Shown here one piece after another: positions 59,909 to 64,000 of a stretch of 64,000 nt of DNA. The position numbers were made by a program, and so were the translations under genes. Below the pieces are notes generated by a model, which saw only the letters and a program-made list of their open reading frames with translations, was not told the DNA's origin and made no database searches. Each line of letters begins with the position of its first letter. Position 1 is the first letter of the stretch. Source of the DNA: an uncultured Pseudomonadales bacterium (GTDB taxonomy: Bacteria; Pseudomonadota; Gammaproteobacteria; Pseudomonadales; Pseudohongiellaceae); contig CASIAB010000004.1 in the NCBI GenBank assembly GCA_949372635.1, positions 1 through 64,000 of the forward strand, in the 5' to 3' direction.

Positions 59909-60883
59909 TTAGAGGAAATCGCTATCCCCACACATGAAGAACCACTTGTCCCTAATTTCCTCCGGGTTTAGGCCCTCGCGATAGACCCCAAACGGAAGTC
60001 GCAGAGGGGGAGAGGTGATGGACTCGTCGGAATCGGCTATTAGTGTGCAGTCTACCTCAGTTAACCAGCCATAGAGTTCTTTGCTATTAGAGCTGCTTGC
60101 AAGGGAGCGGCCGAAGCTGACAAGGTCTCGCAACCCTTGCTTGCGACACACCACGTCCACGAGCATCAGCCGGTCCTCCACCTGGCGCGTAACCAGCAAG
60201 CCGAGCGCATGGTTTTCATCGTGTCGATAAACCAGGTTCAACTGATAGTCGAGAGCCGGGTGGTTATGGTAACGATGACGCATATAGGCTAGGTCGCGAA
60301 TGCCGATTGCTCGATCACAGAATTCCGAGGCCATGCCAGACCAAAGATTTTCGAGTATCTCGACATGACGGGGTGAATCGAATGAAAAAGCCTCAGAGCT
60401 GAAGAGTGTATCACTTTTCGCCGGCCAGGAGACATCTACCATCGTACCAATCTGTGTATACATCTTTAGGCGCTCAGCTAGTCGCATGGCTCTCTCATTT
60501 GGAAAACCATAAGAGATGAGGTAGGGACGACCATAGCCTAGAAATTTGTCTTGGAATGCTGCGACAGAAAGGAAGAAGGGGCCTCTTTTGGAGAGTGTGC
60601 CGCGATGCTTTTCTGCCACCATCGAGTCACCGCTTTGAAAAGCCATTTTCGGCTGGCCTTTGAAAATGATGCGCCTCTCCATGCCGCCGAAAAAGCTAAT
60701 AATCTTGTCGCCTTCCCAGACTACTATACCCGCTCCTCTTCCTCCTGCGTATTTCCAGTGCCAGTGCTCAGGGGTGATTTCCTGACCAAATACGGCCTTG
60801 AACAATTCGAGAATCTGCTTTTTGTGTTCGGGTTTAGCATCTTCAACTCTCCACTTGGGGGAACTAATTTCGTTACTTGCCAT
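59909..60883 (-). CDS. GNAT-superfamily acyltransferase of the polysaccharide-cluster type
   Basis: From ATG 60883: MASNEISSPKWRVEDAKPEHKKQILELFKAVFGQEITPEHWHWKY; C-terminal DKWFFMCGDSDF. ORF-track start 60946 is less likely. Confidence 0.75.
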   Translation of the reverse strand: MASNEISSPKWRVEDAKPEHKKQILELFKAVFGQEITPEHWHWKYAGGRGAGIVVWEGDKIISFFGGMERRIIFKGQPKMAFQSGDSMVAEKHRGTLSKRGPFFLSVAAFQDKFLGYGRPYLISYGFPNERAMRLAERLKMYTQIGTMVDVSWPAKSDTLFSSEAFSFDSPRHVEILENLWSGMASEFCDRAIGIRDLAYMRHRYHNHPALDYQLNLVYRHDENHALGLLVTRQVEDRLMLVDVVCRKQGLRDLVSFGRSLASSSNSKELYGWLTEVDCTLIADSDESITSPPLRLPFGVYREGLNPEEIRDKWFFMCGDSDFL

Positions 60884-61119
60884 CCGGATGATGCCCTGTC
60901 TTGTGTGCCCGTGGGGGGCGAGAGTATTTAGAAGAACAAAAGCCATATTAACCGCGGCCCTAATCTTCCACCAAATACCACTACAATGCTATAAAAAATC
61001 GTTCTGACAATAAGAATTGCCAGCCGAAATGGTATTTTTTTTAGCAATTTTTCGAAGGATAAAGACAGTTACATCGTATACAGGAGACTACAAATTTAAT
61101 ATAGAGGTCAATTCGCGTC

Positions 61120-62052
61120 ATGAAATACTTGGCTTATTTTTGGATATCAATTGGAATAGCACTGGCATTGAACGCTCCAATAGGCGCTCAATCTTCTGAC
61201 TCTGAGGGTCCTATTGTCAGGCCAGACTTGATCAATAAGATCACCGAAAGTGTATACATAATTCCAGATAATTTTGTGAGACTAGTGCCAAACATTGGTA
61301 TTGTTGTGGGGGCCAACGTCATATTAGTTGTTGATACTGGCTTGGGAATTGAAAATGGTTCTAGAGTGTATGAAGTAATAAAAGAGCTCAGCGAAGATAA
61401 AAAGATTTATATAACAATCACGCACTATCATCCAGAACATTCTCTTGGTGTTGAGGGCTTTGGCGAAAACGTTGTATTCATAGCTTCAGAAAAACAAAAT
61501 CAAGAAATGAAAAATGGCGATAGAATCAAAAATCAATTCTCACGTCAGTCCGATATAAATCGAGACCTGATCAATAATGCGCCCTACCCGATTCCTGACA
61601 TACTCTATGAAGATAATTACGAACTAGATTTAGGTGGTTTGACTGTCCAACTCATGTCAGTTGGTCCTCTCCATACTGAAGGTGATTCAATAATATTTAT
61701 TGAAGAGGAGTTAGTTTTATTTTCGGGAGATGTGATTATGGGTGGTATCATTCCATCAATTGATCAGGAGCATTCATCATTTGATTCATGGAAAACTGCG
61801 ATAGATCGCATCGCTATGCTCTCCCCACAATTTATAATCGGTTCTCACGGCGATATTGGTGACCAAACACTGATTGATATATGGGACTCACTAATTTCCG
61901 AAATTTCGGTGACATTGTCCGAGTATCGCTCATTAGGTTTTTCGAAATCAAAAGCTGTGCGGGAACTGACTTTACTACTTAACCAGAAATTCCCAGAATG
62001 GCGGAATGATAGAAGAAGAATGGCCTCTGCAGTTGAATCTGTATATCGATAA
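61120..62052 (+). CDS. Exported MBL-fold metallohydrolase, HxHxEH variant
   Basis: Signal peptide; ITHYHPEHSLGVEGF; GPLHTEGDSIIF; LFSGDVIMGG; IGSHGDIGD. Confidence 0.9.
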   Translation: MKYLAYFWISIGIALALNAPIGAQSSDSEGPIVRPDLINKITESVYIIPDNFVRLVPNIGIVVGANVILVVDTGLGIENGSRVYEVIKELSEDKKIYITITHYHPEHSLGVEGFGENVVFIASEKQNQEMKNGDRIKNQFSRQSDINRDLINNAPYPIPDILYEDNYELDLGGLTVQLMSVGPLHTEGDSIIFIEEELVLFSGDVIMGGIIPSIDQEHSSFDSWKTAIDRIAMLSPQFIIGSHGDIGDQTLIDIWDSLISEISVTLSEYRSLGFSKSKAVRELTLLLNQKFPEWRNDRRRMASAVESVYR

Positions 62053-62323
62053 AATACCTAATCGTTCGTTCACAATTGTATGTATACGGGTACAATGGAA
62101 CCATCCTGACTTATCGGGGTGTACCCCTAGGGTGGGGTGCTGTTACTGGGCGGTTACTAAGAAACAAGGGCAGCCCTACTTGACCCTTCCCGGGGTTATA
62201 TCGGGTCTGCGGTATGGTGACGATAGCTGCTGACTGAGGAGAAATTGTGAATGACGCTGTTGAATAATCCAAGCTTATGCACGCTGAAATAGTAAGCACT
62301 GTATTTCCGATGTCCCTACCCTG

Positions 62324-63121
62324 TTACTGGCTGTACTTGTCAAAAAAGTCGAAAATTTGCGAGATCAACGGGGCATTCCTGGCAATCGCTTCGTTATGGT
62401 CGCCGCCGGCAATTTCTACATAGGCATGAGCCATCTCCAACTCTTCCATGCGCGTGACCCAGCGGCGCGCCAACTCTACCGATAACAATTCGTCTGCATC
62501 TCCCTGGGCGATGAAAATAGGAATATGTTTGATGGTCTCTAACTGATCGGTTTTGCCGAACAGCGCCGGTGCCAATAGTCCCAGTGCCGCCCAGTATTGT
62601 GAATACTTGCCACCCAGGTACATGGTGCCGCCACCACCCATGCTATGGCCCATCAAATAAGTGCGCTTAGAGTCAATATTGAATTCCTCATTAACCATTT
62701 CGAATACGTTGATGACATCGGTTTCGCTGAGTAAACCGATATTGTCTGGTGTCGGGCCTTCAGGTCCATCGTTAAAGAAGCTCTTGCCCGGGCCAAACAC
62801 ACCGTACCAGCCTCTTTTATTATAACCATAAGGTGCGACAACTATGTAGCCGCGTTGCTCTGCCTCTTCTAGAATGCCATCGTATTCAATAATCCGCGGT
62901 GTACCACCCAAGCCATGCAGCAAGACAATGAGAGGCGAGGCTGTGTCTGCTCGATAACTGGTTGGCACATACAGTCGATACTCGATTTCTTCATCGGTAA
63001 GATCGAAATGGTAGTCGCGCACTTGAACCTCTCCGGTAACAAGCTGCTGTCCAGACGCGACAAAAGAGAGGCTGGAAATAAAAAGAATTTGAATAGATCG
63101 AATTAGAAGCTTTCTTAACAT
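62324..63121 (-). CDS. Exported alpha/beta hydrolase, esterase/PHB-depolymerase-like
   Basis: LIVLLHGLGGTPRIIEYDG; YLMGHSMGGGGTMYLGGKY; AQGDADELLSVELARR. Confidence 0.93.
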   Translation of the reverse strand: MLRKLLIRSIQILFISSLSFVASGQQLVTGEVQVRDYHFDLTDEEIEYRLYVPTSYRADTASPLIVLLHGLGGTPRIIEYDGILEEAEQRGYIVVAPYGYNKRGWYGVFGPGKSFFNDGPEGPTPDNIGLLSETDVINVFEMVNEEFNIDSKRTYLMGHSMGGGGTMYLGGKYSQYWAALGLLAPALFGKTDQLETIKHIPIFIAQGDADELLSVELARRWVTRMEELEMAHAYVEIAGGDHNEAIARNAPLISQIFDFFDKYSQ

Positions 63122-63161
63122 AGATCATCTCTAGTTTTAAATCGTAATGCTACCTTGGTAG

Positions 63162-63323
63162 CTATTTGTTGAGCTTGTCCAAGCAAAGCGGGGCTATCGG
63201 TGTTAGTAGTTTTATCATATTTATACCCAGTATATAGTATAGGTATAGGCTGTAAGGTATAACTTGAGAGACACTAAGGCTGATTAGCATGATATAAACC
63301 CAGACAGGCCCAATTTGCTGCAT
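63162..63323 (-). other. Possible small membrane ORF or relic
   Basis: MQQIGPVWVYIMLISLSVSQVIPYSLYLYYILGINMIKLLTPIAPLCLDKLNK*; same frame open upstream without a canonical start. Confidence 0.3.
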
Positions 63324-63434
63324 TTGAAAGCTATAGAGGCTGCGAGCAAATTTTTCCCTATTATTTACTAAAAGTACATAGCTGAATATTCGGGAAAAAT
63401 CAGATTCACCTTACAACGATTGCCACGCTGTTAA

Positions 63435-63587
63435 CTAAAACAAGGTGTAGATAAAGGGAGCAATTGCCGAACCCTCGGTAAGTACTATTAGCGCTCCGAA
63501 AAGCAGGAGCGTTAGAATTATTGGAGCAAGCCAAAACTTTCTTCTATGCTTCAAAAAACCCCAGAGATCGCGTATGAACTCGTACAT
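63435..63587 (-). CDS. DUF5989-like 50-aa membrane protein (not in ORF track)
   Basis: MYEFIRDLWGFLKHRRKFWLAPIILTLLLFGALIVLTEGSAIAPFIYTLF*; start overlaps stop of 63587..63973 (TAATG). Confidence 0.8.
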   Translation of the reverse strand: MYEFIRDLWGFLKHRRKFWLAPIILTLLLFGALIVLTEGSAIAPFIYTLF

Positions 63588-63973
63588 TAATAGGGTGTCT
63601 CCATGTGAGAGTCGTCTGGTTTCACACTTTCCTTCCAGTAACTACCATTGACTTCACAGGGACTTCTTTTGATTGGTTGTTTTCCCAGAGCTCTCAGAAT
63701 TAGTGAGTAAGGGGTGATCAATACGTAGAAAATAACTCCTAGAATAATTGTGCCGTTAATTTTGGCTAACACACTAGCTATACTCATCCAGGGCACATAT
63801 AACAGGAAAAGGGTCCTTGGGATGACTATGCTCCAGATCGTAAGACTAACTGCTAGATAATATGGCCAATTTGGGCGAGGAAAACTTAATAGAAAAGGCA
63901 GAATAAATCCGAATATTAGGACTATCATAACCGCAACCACCAAGCCAAAATGTCGTAGCTCTTTACTATTCAT
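63587..63973 (-). CDS. SxtJ-like membrane protein
   Basis: Three predicted TMs; FPRPNWPYYLAVSLTIWSIVIPRTLFLLYVPWMSIASVLAKINGTIILGVIFYVLITPYSLILRALG; coupled to DUF5989-like ORF. Confidence 0.7.
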   Translation of the reverse strand: MNSKELRHFGLVVAVMIVLIFGFILPFLLSFPRPNWPYYLAVSLTIWSIVIPRTLFLLYVPWMSIASVLAKINGTIILGVIFYVLITPYSLILRALGKQPIKRSPCEVNGSYWKESVKPDDSHMETPY

Positions 63974-64000
63974 ATTGTTATTCGCTAATCTAATGGGTAT

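Noticed and set aside
1-64000. CRISPR array, restriction-modification, toxin-antitoxin or anti-phage system
   Set aside because: No spaced direct repeats and no recognisable defence-family proteins seen on reading the translations.

Overview
This 64 kb window is a gammaproteobacterial-type chromosome segment. Assignments come from reading the supplied translations and raw sequence; no searches were run. Core blocks: guaA-guaB (left edge), xseA, der-bamB-yfgM-hisS-ispG-rodZ-[mini-pilW]-rlmN-ndk-[iscX relic]-iscS-iscR, leuA, a LytS/LytTR pair, mdh, queA and one tRNA-Leu(CAA). Between them lie accessory modules: three PQQ-dependent dehydrogenases (one in a Rieske/PQQ-DH/VOC operon, one with a cytochrome c), a MauG/CcP-like di-heme peroxidase, two cold-shock proteins, an ECF sigma/anti-sigma operon, several alpha/beta hydrolases, and a DUF5989/SxtJ-type pair at the right edge. 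Main points for a second look: (1) the isc locus keeps iscR and iscS plus a near-consensus IscR site but has lost iscUA-hscBA-fdx, leaving a decayed iscX next to ndk; (2) pilW is cut to a 76-aa C-terminal ORF still overlapping rlmN and rodZ; (3) an integron attC-like site lies 24 bp after an alpha/beta hydrolase gene, followed by a truncated cassette-like ORF and a tyrosine-recombinase relic; (4) a Rieske/PQQ-dehydrogenase/exported-VOC operon carries a DxD lanthanide-type motif; (5) a dedA gene appears to start at ATC; (6) several ORFs are broken by single in-frame stops. No CRISPR array, rRNA operon or intact prophage was seen.
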